Assembly (NCBI RefSeq): GCF_003057965.1
Contig: NZ_CP020921.1
Location: 1,710,795 to 1,774,794 of the forward strand
Length of the DNA: 64,000 nucleotides
Origin: Thermodesulfobium acidiphilum
Lineage (GTDB): Bacteria; Thermodesulfobiota; Thermodesulfobiia; Thermodesulfobiales; Thermodesulfobiaceae
Direction of reading: 5' to 3'
Made by a program: the position numbers and the translations under genes. This document shows positions 8,996 through 17,824 of the stretch, piece by piece. Position 1 is the first letter of the stretch. Each line of letters begins with the position of its first letter. Under the pieces are notes generated by a model that was not told the origin of the DNA, searched no databases, and saw only the letters and a list, made by a program, of their open reading frames with translations.

Positions 8996-10288
8996 TTATG
9001 TCCTTTTTACTTTAAGGACAATTCCCTCTTTACCTACTATTCTCACGGTATCACCAACCTTATAAACCTGATCATCTATTGGCTTTGCGCTCCAAAGTTC
9101 TCCATCAAAAAAAACTAAAAGTAGCTTTGCACCATCTCTCACATCTTTTACTTCAGCTTCTTTATCAATAAGATAAGAAGAATCTATAAATGGCTTTTTT
9201 CTTCTAGTTCCTAGAACAAGATAAAAAAGTATAGCTATTAATAAACCAGTCAGTATAGCTGCTGGAATTACAACTGTAAGAACTGATGGATAGCCTAATC
9301 TCTCAGAGGGTTCAAAAATCATGAACATTCCAAAAACTAAACTTATAATACCGCCAATAGTCAAAATACCAAAAGATGAAACAAAAATCTCCGTCACAAA
9401 AAGAATAACAGCAAATCCAACAAAAAGTAATCCCGTAATATTAAATGGTAGATTACCAAGCGCAAAAAATGACAACACAACACATATAAAACCAATAATT
9501 CCAGGGAAGATTAACCCAGGACTTGCCAACTCAAATATAATTCCATAAATTCCAACCATCATTAATATGCTTGCTACAGTAGGGTTTGAAATAAGATGCA
9601 AAAAATTTTCGAAAAAGGACATTTTATAATATACAAAATTTGGCTCTAAATTAAGAACTATTTTATTGTTATCAGCTATAACTGTTCTGCCATTTGCTTG
9701 AGAAACCAAAGAATCTAAATCTTTAGCCACAATATCTATTACGCCTTCTTTAATTGCCTCTGAATCGTTTAGGCTTTGGCTATTTAATACCGCGCTTTGA
9801 GCCCAATTCTCATTTCTTCCGTGAATTTTTGCAAGGCTTCTAATATATGAAGCAGCATCTTGAGTTGCCTTTTCAAGCAAAGTTTTATCGTTTCCCCCTC
9901 CAATCATCACAGGGTGAGCAGCACCTATAGAAGTATTTGGTGACATAACAGCCAGAGAAGACGCCTCTACAATAAAAGTACCCGCCGATGCAGCTCTTGC
10001 GCCAGATGGATATACAAAGCTTGCAACAGGTACCTTTGACTTTAAAATAGATTGAACTATCTCTCTCATAGACTGATCAAGACCGCCAGGTGTATCAAGT
10101 TCTATTACTACAAGTGACATATTTTTATTATTTGCGCTCTCAATACCACTCTTAACGTATCTTGCTATTACAGGATCTATTGCACCATTGACATGTAAAA
10201 CCAATATCTCTCCTGCACAAGCCTTATTAAAAAGAGAGAAAGTAAAGAGAAACAAAAACGCTATGATTGTAAAATTAAAATATCTCAT
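8996..10288 (-). CDS. nfeD: NfeD membrane-bound serine protease (ClpP-class)
   Basis: A 430-residue long-form NfeD. It has a signal peptide or anchor (about residues 5-25), a ClpP-class protease domain with substrate loop ELDTPGGLD and the serine in GARAASAGTF, several membrane helices (about 225-355) and a C-terminal OB-fold domain ending KVGDTVRIVGKEGIVLKVK. The family uses a Ser-Lys dyad and cleaves the hydrophobic tail of stomatin partners; the slipin gene follows directly. It starts two bases after the stop of the DUF3084 gene with no clear ribosome site, so translation is probably coupled. Confidence 0.93.
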   Translation of the reverse strand: MRYFNFTIIAFLFLFTFSLFNKACAGEILVLHVNGAIDPVIARYVKSGIESANNKNMSLVVIELDTPGGLDQSMREIVQSILKSKVPVASFVYPSGARAASAGTFIVEASSLAVMSPNTSIGAAHPVMIGGGNDKTLLEKATQDAASYIRSLAKIHGRNENWAQSAVLNSQSLNDSEAIKEGVIDIVAKDLDSLVSQANGRTVIADNNKIVLNLEPNFVYYKMSFFENFLHLISNPTVASILMMVGIYGIIFELASPGLIFPGIIGFICVVLSFFALGNLPFNITGLLFVGFAVILFVTEIFVSSFGILTIGGIISLVFGMFMIFEPSERLGYPSVLTVVIPAAILTGLLIAILFYLVLGTRRKKPFIDSSYLIDKEAEVKDVRDGAKLLLVFFDGELWSAKPIDDQVYKVGDTVRIVGKEGIVLKVKRT

Positions 10289-10290
10289 AA

Positions 10291-11484
10291 CTAATTAACC
10301 ACTATTTGAATGTGCAAGGGACCAATTGCGTAAGTATCTTCTGCCGCAAGAATGCTAATTTTAACGCTACCCTGATAGGACAAATTTTTAATATTTCTTA
10401 TCGCATTATAAAGAACAGGATATGATACGTTTCCAACAGTTCCAGTTAAAGGATCTGGAACAATCCCCCTTAACTTAGCAACATGATTAGTTTCCTGCAG
10501 TAAAGCGCCCAGCTTAGCAAGAAGTAAATTGCTGTCAAGATTTGGGTCTACTTCAGCAGATACTATTGTCTCGCCCTTTCTAAAAACAAGATTGTTTTCA
10601 AAAACTTGAAGAGAGGCAAGAATATGTTTCTCACCAACCACGACATTGCCTTCAGAAAGTATCCTCACTGCAAATTGAATATTATTTTTTGCCATCAAAT
10701 TAATAGAATTAATAACATTTTGCTTTGGAATAAAAAGAACAGTATCAGTATTTTGTAAACCCAATTCATTTATAAGAATAGAATTGGTTTTTTGTATAAA
10801 GTCATTTAGCTCGCTTTCACAAACTGATTTATCTCCTCCTTGTATAATTGTTTGGGCAATTATCTGATGAGCCTCAAATTGAAGTTTACCAGTTCTAAGA
10901 GATTGGATTGATGCCTTTAACTTATCCAACAAAGCTTTTGATGAACTAATATCGTTTAATAAATTCTCCTTTTCAGAATTTAAAGAAGCAATTTTTTCAT
11001 CTAGCAGAGATTTTTGATATTCCATTTCCTTTATATGAGAGAGAGCTAGCTTATTTTCTTTTTTTAAGTTTATGGTATCTAAAATTAGCTTTTGTTTTTC
11101 CCTATTAACGTTATTTAAATCAAACTTGAGATTTTTTAACTCTTTTGAACTTTTATTATATTCATGTAAAAGCCTTTCCTTTTCTTGAGTCAAATTATCT
11201 TTTTCTTTTGTAAGAACAGAAATCTCTTCCTTTAGTGTTTGAAGGCCAAAAAGAGCTACCCTTGCATTTTGAGAAAGTGACAGCATAATAACAACAGTTA
11301 TTGCAGCTATTAAAATCCCTGAACTAACAGACATAAAGGTCGCAGTATGTTTGGGCCTTAAACCAAAAACAGAAAGCTTTTTTTTACCAGCCTTTTTCCC
11401 TAATTTATCTGCAATGTAAGCAACTATCGCGCTAAGAATAAGAAGAATGGGAATAAAATAAAATCCTAATTCTAAGTGTCCCAC
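10291..11484 (-). CDS. DUF3084-type membrane protein with coiled coil
   Basis: A 397-residue protein. Two N-terminal membrane segments (about residues 7-24 and 48-68) flank a basic loop with GLRPKHTATFMSVSSG, a pattern I associate with DUF3084 proteins. A long coiled coil follows (about 83-200), then a mixed alpha/beta C-terminal domain. Function is unknown in the family. It overlaps the end of the LptF/G permease gene by 13 bp and is followed closely by nfeD, so it belongs to the envelope operon. A structural role in the envelope is inference from context only. Confidence 0.8.
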   Translation of the reverse strand: MGHLELGFYFIPILLILSAIVAYIADKLGKKAGKKKLSVFGLRPKHTATFMSVSSGILIAAITVVIMLSLSQNARVALFGLQTLKEEISVLTKEKDNLTQEKERLLHEYNKSSKELKNLKFDLNNVNREKQKLILDTINLKKENKLALSHIKEMEYQKSLLDEKIASLNSEKENLLNDISSSKALLDKLKASIQSLRTGKLQFEAHQIIAQTIIQGGDKSVCESELNDFIQKTNSILINELGLQNTDTVLFIPKQNVINSINLMAKNNIQFAVRILSEGNVVVGEKHILASLQVFENNLVFRKGETIVSAEVDPNLDSNLLLAKLGALLQETNHVAKLRGIVPDPLTGTVGNVSYPVLYNAIRNIKNLSYQGSVKISILAAEDTYAIGPLHIQIVVN

Positions 11485-12569
11485 TTGACAACCATAAATA
11501 TTCCAAAAATTGTAATTAGTATATCTGCTCCGAATGAGGCTATAAAGGGAGGAAGATAATTCATATAACCCAGAGTTGTAAATAGGCTAAAAATTAGATA
11601 ATAAAAAAGAACAGTAGTTATAGCAATGCCAAAACCTATAACAGACGACTTTCTTTCGGAAGCTATGCCAAAGGCAACACCTATACAAGCAAAAGCAAAG
11701 CATGCAAATGGAAGAGAAAGTTTGTTATATAAATCAACGTACAAAGACTTATCAACAATATCTCTGGAATTTGAAAGATAGCTCAGTAATTCAAAAAAGC
11801 TCATATCTCTAGGCTTTTTTGTAGGCAAAGCCTTTACAGTTTGAGGCAAAACCCCAAGAGGAACAATTAACTTTTCGAAATCAAGTCTGCCCATAATAAT
11901 GCCATCCTTAGAAAATTCATAAGACAATCCTTTTGATGCTACCCACCGGTTACCCGTAAATGAAAGTTTGCTAGAATATATCGTTCTTTTCAAGAATTCA
12001 TTATCAAATTCCTGGATATAAACGTCCTGTAAAGACATTGTAGCAGGTTTATATTCTTTTGCGAAGATTATAAATTTTGGTTGAGGGCTGTCAGGAGGTA
12101 ACTTAAATAAAACATTTTGTCTTTCAGTATTAAGTTCTTTTTTTAGGTCCTTTGCAATAATATATCTGCTTTTATCTAACAAAGGATAGGCTAGTTTTTC
12201 AAATGTAAAAAAAGAGACTATTGAAAAAAAAATGCCAATTATTATGAAAGGAAAAGAAAATTTAAGGACAGATAAACCTGCAGATCTTAGAGCCACAAGC
12301 TCCCAATTTGATGAAATCCTGGAAACTGCCATCAAGACTCCTAAAAGAGTTGCCATTGGGAAAGCAAAAGCTATAGAATAAGGCAATCCACATGCAGCAA
12401 GTTTTACACCTGTTAGAAATGACCCTTGATTGTCAGCAACTAATTTGATGGTTCTCATTGATTCCCCTGCCAGCATCAACCCAGAAAAAGCAAGAAGACC
12501 AAAGAAAAAAAAAGGCAAAAAATCTTTTAGTATATAAGACCAAAAAAGTTTATTTAAGAGAAGCTTCAT
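11472..12569 (-). CDS. LptF/LptG-family lipopolysaccharide export permease
   Basis: A 365-residue inner-membrane permease (YjgP/YjgQ family) of the machine that extracts lipopolysaccharide from the inner membrane. There are three N-terminal membrane segments (about residues 13-32, 55-85 and 100-125), a large periplasmic beta-jellyroll region (about 135-265) and three C-terminal segments. MATLLGVLMAVSRISSNWELVALRSAG (about 72-98) is the characteristic cytoplasmic-loop region. It overlaps lptA by 4 bp. Only one permease is here; whether it acts as LptF, LptG or both cannot be told. It supports a two-membrane envelope. Confidence 0.9.
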   Translation of the reverse strand: MKLLLNKLFWSYILKDFLPFFFFGLLAFSGLMLAGESMRTIKLVADNQGSFLTGVKLAACGLPYSIAFAFPMATLLGVLMAVSRISSNWELVALRSAGLSVLKFSFPFIIIGIFFSIVSFFTFEKLAYPLLDKSRYIIAKDLKKELNTERQNVLFKLPPDSPQPKFIIFAKEYKPATMSLQDVYIQEFDNEFLKRTIYSSKLSFTGNRWVASKGLSYEFSKDGIIMGRLDFEKLIVPLGVLPQTVKALPTKKPRDMSFFELLSYLSNSRDIVDKSLYVDLYNKLSLPFACFAFACIGVAFGIASERKSSVIGFGIAITTVLFYYLIFSLFTTLGYMNYLPPFIASFGADILITIFGIFMVVKWDT

Positions 12570-13129
12570 TGCCCTGTGCTTGTATTATTTTCTAAAAAAT
12601 TGTTCGTCTCTTTTTTTGAGGAGGCTTCTACATTGGCAGATTTTACGTTTGTTCCTTCAATCTTACCGGTTTTTAAATTTATAGAGAACTTATCACCTAT
12701 CATTTTTGAAGAAGGAGAACCAATTGAAGCGTTTCCAATTAAAGTGGCTACATCATCAGATAAAGTTAACTCATTACACGAGAAGGAATACTGCTTATAT
12801 ACGCCATCTTTAACGTCAAAAGCATCCACATTAGTTTTGTTGTCTGATTTCTTCAAAATAATTTTTTTCGCTAAAAAACTCATATCTTTACCGCTTAACT
12901 TGCCATCAAAAAGATCCAGAACAGACTTATTAGGATAATATTCTGCTTTTTCACCAGTAAACCCATAGTCCTTGTAGCTAATTACAACATTTCCTTCGGC
13001 AACCCACGTGCCTGAACCAAAATCAAGATAGACCTGGTCTGCTTTTACATTTGGCGTCTCAGCAAGAGAAACTCCTGTGAGAAAAAATAAAGTTACAAAA
13101 AAAGCTAAAAGAAATCTTATAAAATTCAA
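12566..13129 (-). CDS. lptA: LptA/OstA-like lipopolysaccharide transport protein
   Basis: A secreted protein of 187 residues with an N-terminal signal sequence (FIRFLLAFFVTLFFLTGVSLA) and an OstA-like beta-jellyroll that bridges the periplasm. YLDFGSGTWVAEGNVVISYKDYGFTGEKAEYYP and later repeats of short beta-strands fit the family. The long frame opens with TTG at 13141 inside the ribosome site itself; GGAGG lies five bases before the second TTG at 13129, so that is the chosen start. The first gene of the lpt-DUF3084-nfeD-slipin series. The promoter must lie in the 215 bp shared with the divergent feo operon, where several TATAAT-like boxes occur. Confidence 0.85.
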   Translation of the reverse strand: MNFIRFLLAFFVTLFFLTGVSLAETPNVKADQVYLDFGSGTWVAEGNVVISYKDYGFTGEKAEYYPNKSVLDLFDGKLSGKDMSFLAKKIILKKSDNKTNVDAFDVKDGVYKQYSFSCNELTLSDDVATLIGNASIGSPSSKMIGDKFSINLKTGKIEGTNVKSANVEASSKKETNNFLENNTSTGQ

Positions 13130-13291
13130 ATTTTCCTCCAAAATTAAGTATTTTAGCTTTTAAAACTACTGTTTTTGGCTATCAACTATTACATTATATA
13201 TTATAAATGAAATAAGATTAGATTTGTTTTAAAAAGTAAAAAAACAAATCAAATAAATTATAAACATCTCCGCCTTTAAATAAATAGTTGG

Positions 13292-13342
13292 TTGACAAAA
13301 GTCGATAATTATACTAAATTTTAATTGTTAGTCAAAACTAAC
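13292..13342 (+). promoter_or_regulatory. feo operon promoter and inverted-repeat operator candidate
   Basis: TTGACA (13292-13297) and TAAATT (13315-13320) are 17 bp apart. Downstream, between the -10 box and the ribosome site, is a perfect inverted repeat GTTAGT-CAAA-ACTAAC (13327-13342). A Fur-box-like GATAATTATACTAAATTTT overlaps the -10 region. Iron-responsive control is likely for a feo operon, but which regulator binds is inference. Confidence 0.55.
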
Positions 13343-13356
13343 TTTGGAGGAAAATT

Positions 13357-13533
13357 ATGGATTTTTTATTTATTTTATTGGTAGGCATTATTTCCTTTTT
13401 TGTGTTATATAAAATTTTTTCTAAAAGAAAAAGTATGTGTGACAGTTGCCCTAACAAAGTTTGTAAAACAAAAGATTTTAGCTGTTGCGATTTAGAAACC
13501 CTTCCCAAGGAGGAAAAAAATGGTTCTAAATAA
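13357..13533 (+). CDS. Small Cys-rich membrane protein of the FeoB-associated type
   Basis: A 58-residue protein. One membrane helix (about residues 2-20) is followed by a basic stretch and a cysteine cluster C-x2-C-x4-C-x6-CC (CDSCPNKVCKTKDFSCC), then an acidic tail. This matches the FeoB-associated Cys-rich membrane proteins often found beside feoA and feoB. GGAGG lies six bases before the ATG, and the 3' end overlaps feoA by 14 bp. Here it comes first in the operon rather than last. It may handle ferrous iron or sense redox state; that part is inference. Confidence 0.8.
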   Translation: MDFLFILLVGIISFFVLYKIFSKRKSMCDSCPNKVCKTKDFSCCDLETLPKEEKNGSK

Positions 13534-13747
13534 GGCTTTGAAGAACAAAAAATATAGAGTGATTGACATAAAATTGGACGAAAAGCTTGCAAGAAGGTTG
13601 CAAGAGTTGGGAATAGTAAAGGGTGGAAAAATTCACATGATAAGAAAGGCTCCTCTGGGAGATCCTATACACATCTGTGTAAACGGACAAAATATTTCAT
13701 TAAGGGATTCGGTTTGTTCAGGCATCGTTATAGAAGAAGACAAATAG
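13520..13747 (+). CDS. feoA: Ferrous iron transport protein A
   Basis: A 75-residue SH3-like cytosolic protein. LARRLQELGIVKGGKIHMIRKAPLGDPIHICVNGQNISLRDS is the typical FeoA core. The start ATG has AAGGAGG seven bases upstream. FeoA is thought to modulate FeoB GTPase or transport. It sits between the Cys-rich small protein and feoB and overlaps both neighbours. Confidence 0.95.
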   Translation: MVLNKALKNKKYRVIDIKLDEKLARRLQELGIVKGGKIHMIRKAPLGDPIHICVNGQNISLRDSVCSGIVIEEDK

Positions 13748-15876
13748 ACAATTTAAGCGAAAAAACCATAAAGATTGCATTTGTAGGAAACCCTAATGTA
13801 GGCAAATCAGCTCTCATAAATGCACTATCTGGCTCAAACCTGAAGGTTGGCAATTGGCCAGGGGTCACAGTTGAAAAAAAGGAAGCAAATATTATTATAA
13901 ATAACCAGTTGTTTTCTCTGGTAGACTTGCCAGGCGCATATTCTTTAAATCCTTTCTCTTTAGAGGAAAAAATAACCAGAGATTTTTTAATTAATGAAAG
14001 GCCAGACTTAATAGTAAACGTAGTAGATAGCAACCAACTCGAAAAAAGTCTTTTTTTAACTTTCGCGTTATCAGAATTTGAGATACCTATGATAATAGCC
14101 CTAAACTTTTTTGATGAAATGATCAAAAACAAGACAGAAATAGATCTTAAAAGGTTAAGTGATCTTTTATCAGTAGAAATAGTTCCTACATCAGGAATAA
14201 AAGGAATTGGCATAGATGAACTTAAAAGAGCAATATACAAAACTGCAAATGAAAGAAATTTGCCAAATATTCTCTTTGAAGAAGAACTTGACAAGAGGTT
14301 TAAACGTATAAAAGAGATATTATCTGACAGAAGAGAAAAATTAGGTTATCCCCTATCCTTTGTAGCTGCAAGGATTCTAGAAAACAACCAGCAAATGATA
14401 AGCGAATTAAGTGACAAAAAGCTTCTTGATAAAAGCGTTTTGGATTATGCCGTTGGCAACACAACATATATTGAATCAAGATATAAGCTTATATCTTCGA
14501 TATGTAAAAAAATTTTAAAAAGACATAAAGATAATAATGAATTAACTCAAAAAATTGATGCAATACTTTTAAACAAATTTTTAGGTTTGCCACTATTTTT
14601 TATTATGATGTTTATAGTATTTAAACTCACCTTTGATCTGTCAAAACCATTTGTAGACTTCACCGGTTATTTTATAAATGATTACGTTGGAAAGTATACA
14701 ATTTATCTCCTATGGTTTTTACCAGATATATTTAAATCTCTTATAAAGGAAGCTATCATAGGCGGTGTAGGTTCGGTAATAAGTTTCTTCCCACTAATAG
14801 GAATTTTCTTTTTATTTATATCAATTCTTGAAGAAAGTGGTTATATGACAAGAGCAGCTTTTCTTATTGACAAGATCATGAGTTCGATTGGATTAAGCGG
14901 CAAAGTATTTATTCCTCTTATACTTGGTTTTGGATGCAACGTACCTGCTATTTATGCCACAAGAGGCCTTGATTCCCAAAAGGATAGACTCCTTGCTGGC
15001 CTTATGATACCACTAATGTCTTGTTCAGCAAGACTGCCAGTATATCTTTTGTTTACTGCTGCTTTTTTCGAAAACTTCAAGGAGTTAATAATACTTGGAT
15101 TATATTTCCTGGGCGCTTTTATAGCAATAATACTTGTCATATTGTTACAAGTTTCAGTTCCCTCTTTAAAAATGGATTCTACGCCGTTTATATTAGAATT
15201 ACCGCCATACAGAATCCCTCCTTTAAAATTTCTCTTAAAACTCACAGGTTTTAGAGTAAAGTCTTTCGTAAGAAAGGCTGGTTCTGTAATACTATTCACA
15301 ATGATACTTGTGTGGAGCGTAAACTCTTTGCCGTACAACGCACCTAGTGGAGAAAGTTACCTTGCACAGGGTTCAAAAGCAATTTCATTTATATTTGCGC
15401 CTGCTGGCTTTGATAAATGGGAAGCAGTTGCAACTCTTTTGCCAAGCGTGGTTGCTAAAGAGGCAGTCATTGGAACTCTAGGACAAATACTCGAAGGAGA
15501 ACGAGTAAGTTCGGGCTCAGTAAAAGATTCAGAAGAATACAATTTTTCAAGTGATACTTTAAAAGTAATTGTAAAATTTAAAGATTCTTTTATTGAAGCC
15601 GCATCAAATCTCTTAAATTTCTTTACAATTACATCATTTCAAGAAAAAGAAAAAAATGAAGGACTCATAAACAGGTTAAAAACTTTATTTACGCCGCTTT
15701 CAGCTCTATCCTTTATGATATTCATTTTACTCTTTGTGCCGTGTATTGTTACTATTAGCGTCTTAATTCAAGAATATGGTATAAAGTGGACTATCTTTGA
15801 AATCTGTATATTATTGGTAATTTCATATAGCGTTTCTACCTTAGTTTACCAAACCGGGAAATTATTTGTACGTTGA
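13714..15876 (+). CDS. feoB: Ferrous iron transporter B
   Basis: A 720-residue inner-membrane Fe(II) transporter with an N-terminal G domain. G1 is GNPNVGKS (residues 25-32), G3 is DLPGAY, G4 is NFFD where NxxD is expected, and a SGIKGIG segment matches G5. The membrane part contains GFGCNVPAIYATRG and MIPLMSCSARLPVY, the two conserved Cys-containing gate motifs. The start is TTG, 34 bp inside feoA, with AAGGGA upstream; no later in-frame ATG precedes the G domain. The 3' end overlaps the convergent comF-like gene by 31 bp. It provides iron under reducing conditions. Confidence 0.97.
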   Translation: MFRHRYRRRQIDNLSEKTIKIAFVGNPNVGKSALINALSGSNLKVGNWPGVTVEKKEANIIINNQLFSLVDLPGAYSLNPFSLEEKITRDFLINERPDLIVNVVDSNQLEKSLFLTFALSEFEIPMIIALNFFDEMIKNKTEIDLKRLSDLLSVEIVPTSGIKGIGIDELKRAIYKTANERNLPNILFEEELDKRFKRIKEILSDRREKLGYPLSFVAARILENNQQMISELSDKKLLDKSVLDYAVGNTTYIESRYKLISSICKKILKRHKDNNELTQKIDAILLNKFLGLPLFFIMMFIVFKLTFDLSKPFVDFTGYFINDYVGKYTIYLLWFLPDIFKSLIKEAIIGGVGSVISFFPLIGIFFLFISILEESGYMTRAAFLIDKIMSSIGLSGKVFIPLILGFGCNVPAIYATRGLDSQKDRLLAGLMIPLMSCSARLPVYLLFTAAFFENFKELIILGLYFLGAFIAIILVILLQVSVPSLKMDSTPFILELPPYRIPPLKFLLKLTGFRVKSFVRKAGSVILFTMILVWSVNSLPYNAPSGESYLAQGSKAISFIFAPAGFDKWEAVATLLPSVVAKEAVIGTLGQILEGERVSSGSVKDSEEYNFSSDTLKVIVKFKDSFIEAASNLLNFFTITSFQEKEKNEGLINRLKTLFTPLSALSFMIFILLFVPCIVTISVLIQEYGIKWTIFEICILLVISYSVSTLVYQTGKLFVR

Positions 15877-16490
15877 CTTTTTTTATAGTTTTCCCAAAAA
15901 AGTGGTGAGACAGCAAAAACCAAAGAATAAACTATTTTAGAACCTGATCTGGTTAATTCTTTGTATGCACTTCTTAAAGTCGCTCCTGAAGTTATAACAT
16001 CATCAATTAATAGCACTCTTTCAGGACTTAATTCTGCTTTAAAACAGTCTTCAACATTAAGGCTTCTTTCACGAAAATACAAAAGATGCTGTTTTTTTGT
16101 CTCCCTTATCTTTTGAAATTTATATATAGGAAGTCTCTTTTCTTTAGAGATATTGCTTACAATTCTGTCAAGATGGGAGCGTCCAAACTTGTCATCAGGA
16201 ATACACGAAAGATAAAATCCATCAAATTTTTTATCTTTTAGAAATCTCAAAACTAATTTAGATATCTCTTCCATTGCTATCGAGTCTGATTTTGCTTTTA
16301 TTACTAAATCTTTAAATTTATCCTTATATATACCAATAGAAAAAGATTTTTTAAAAGGAGGATAAAAAAACTCAAAGGCTTTTTCAAACGTTGAACTACA
16401 GTTTGAACAAACATATTTAAGACTCAAATCGTCACACAAAATACAATGCCCCCCAAACAGGAGGGCAAAAAAATCTTTTAAGATTTGCAA
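15846..16490 (-). CDS. comF: ComF-family phosphoribosyltransferase-like protein
   Basis: A 214-residue protein. The N-terminus carries a CxxC...CxxC zinc-ribbon (CILCDDLSLKYVCSNC, residues about 17-32), and the C-terminal half carries the PRPP-binding motif VLLIDDVITSGATL (about 165-178). This is the ComF/GntX layout. In naturally competent bacteria ComF is needed for DNA uptake; no other competence gene is present here. It starts with TTG and has only a weak ribosome site. It overlaps feoB at the 3' side and stands 22 bp after metK on the same strand. Confidence 0.88.
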   Translation of the reverse strand: MQILKDFFALLFGGHCILCDDLSLKYVCSNCSSTFEKAFEFFYPPFKKSFSIGIYKDKFKDLVIKAKSDSIAMEEISKLVLRFLKDKKFDGFYLSCIPDDKFGRSHLDRIVSNISKEKRLPIYKFQKIRETKKQHLLYFRERSLNVEDCFKAELSPERVLLIDDVITSGATLRSAYKELTRSGSKIVYSLVFAVSPLFWENYKKSQRTNNFPVW

Positions 16491-16512
16491 GGTTAAACTC
16501 TGAATTTAAAGT

Positions 16513-17706
16513 TTAATTTAAACCCTTTTTGAGCTCATCAACCTTATCTAACTTTTCCCAGGTAACTCCCAGATCAACTCTACCCATATGACCATACGCA
16601 GCAAGTGGCCTATATATAGGGCGTCTAAGATCTAATTGATTGATGATAGACCTTGGTCTAAAATCAAAAATATCTTTAACTAGTTCTTCTATCCTTTCCT
16701 CTGGCAGATTATTAGTACCAAATGTGTCTATCATTATTGAAAGCGGATTAGCTTTTCCTATAGCATAAGACACTTGAATCTCAACTCTTGACGCAAGTCC
16801 TGCTGCTACAATGTTTTTTGCTACATATCTTGCATAATATGCACCAGATCTATCAACCTTTGTAGGGTCCTTACCAGAAAATGCTCCTCCTCCGTGTCTG
16901 GCCATGCCTCCATAGGTATCTACAATTATTTTTCTACCAGTCAAACCAGAATCTCCTTGTGGACCACCAATCACAAACCTACCAGATGGGTTAATTAATA
17001 TCTTCATTGAATCATCCCTCAAATTCTCTGGAATTACTGGCATAATAACCTTTTCTACTACCTCTTTTTCAATTTCCTCATTCTCAACATCTGGTTTGTG
17101 CTGAGTAGATATAAGAACAGTATCAACTCTTATTGGTCTAAAACCCTCATATTCTACAGTAACCTGTGTTTTACCATCAGGTCTTAAGAAAGGGATTATT
17201 CTATTTTTTCTGACAAAAGCTAACCTTTTGGCTAAATTATGGGCAAGTGTAATAGGGAGCGGCATATATTCTTCTGTCTCATCACAGGCAAATCCGTATA
17301 CCATACCCTGATCTCCTGCCCCAAGTTCTTCTTCAGGCGCACTAACTTTTTCACCACGTTTTTCCAAAGCCACGTCAACTCCATGAGCTATATCGGGCGA
17401 TTGTGGATCTATAGAAGTCAGAACTGCACAAGTTTCGCTATCAAATCCGTATTTTGCCCTGGTATAACCGACCTCTTTAATAGTCTTTCTGATAATACTA
17501 GGGATGTCTACATACGTCTTTGTAGTGATCTGCCCAACTACTAACACCAAACCTGTAGCAACAGTGGTCTCAGCTGCAACTCTCCCAGTTGGATCATCTT
17601 CTATAATTGCGTCAAGAATGGCGTCGGAAATCTGATCTGCAATTTTATCCGGGTGGCCTTCTGTAACGGATTCTGAGGTGAAAAAATAATGCTTGTTTTG
17701 GATCAA
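16513..17706 (-). CDS. metK: S-adenosylmethionine synthetase
   Basis: A 397-residue enzyme making S-adenosylmethionine from ATP and methionine. [24 protein letters not shown] opens the protein; [16 protein letters not shown] (ATP site) and [19 protein letters not shown] (phosphate loop) are intact. Length is standard. The start is TTG, with AGGAGG eight bases upstream. The 118 bp upstream are too short for an S-box riboswitch and show none of its conserved elements. The product feeds the methyltransferases and BioA/biotin genes in this window. Confidence 0.97.
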   Translation of the reverse strand: MIQNKHYFFTSESVTEGHPDKIADQISDAILDAIIEDDPTGRVAAETTVATGLVLVVGQITTKTYVDIPSIIRKTIKEVGYTRAKYGFDSETCAVLTSIDPQSPDIAHGVDVALEKRGEKVSAPEEELGAGDQGMVYGFACDETEEYMPLPITLAHNLAKRLAFVRKNRIIPFLRPDGKTQVTVEYEGFRPIRVDTVLISTQHKPDVENEEIEKEVVEKVIMPVIPENLRDDSMKILINPSGRFVIGGPQGDSGLTGRKIIVDTYGGMARHGGGAFSGKDPTKVDRSGAYYARYVAKNIVAAGLASRVEIQVSYAIGKANPLSIMIDTFGTNNLPEERIEELVKDIFDFRPRSIINQLDLRRPIYRPLAAYGHMGRVDLGVTWEKLDKVDELKKGLN

Positions 17707-17824
17707 TTTTTGTACCTCCTGAAGATTAAATTTTAATTCACATTATCAAATATTTATAAGAAAATTGCAAGCATTACAATTCATTCGTGGCAATTTAAGA
17801 ATTATATTCAAGTAAATCCAAAAT

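Noticed and set aside
13301-13308. GTCGATAA in the feo promoter as a sigma-28 site
   Set aside because: A good sigma-70 promoter already overlaps it and feo is not a flagellar operon; likely chance.
17707-17824. SAM riboswitch before metK
   Set aside because: Only 118 bp, with none of the S-box conserved elements.
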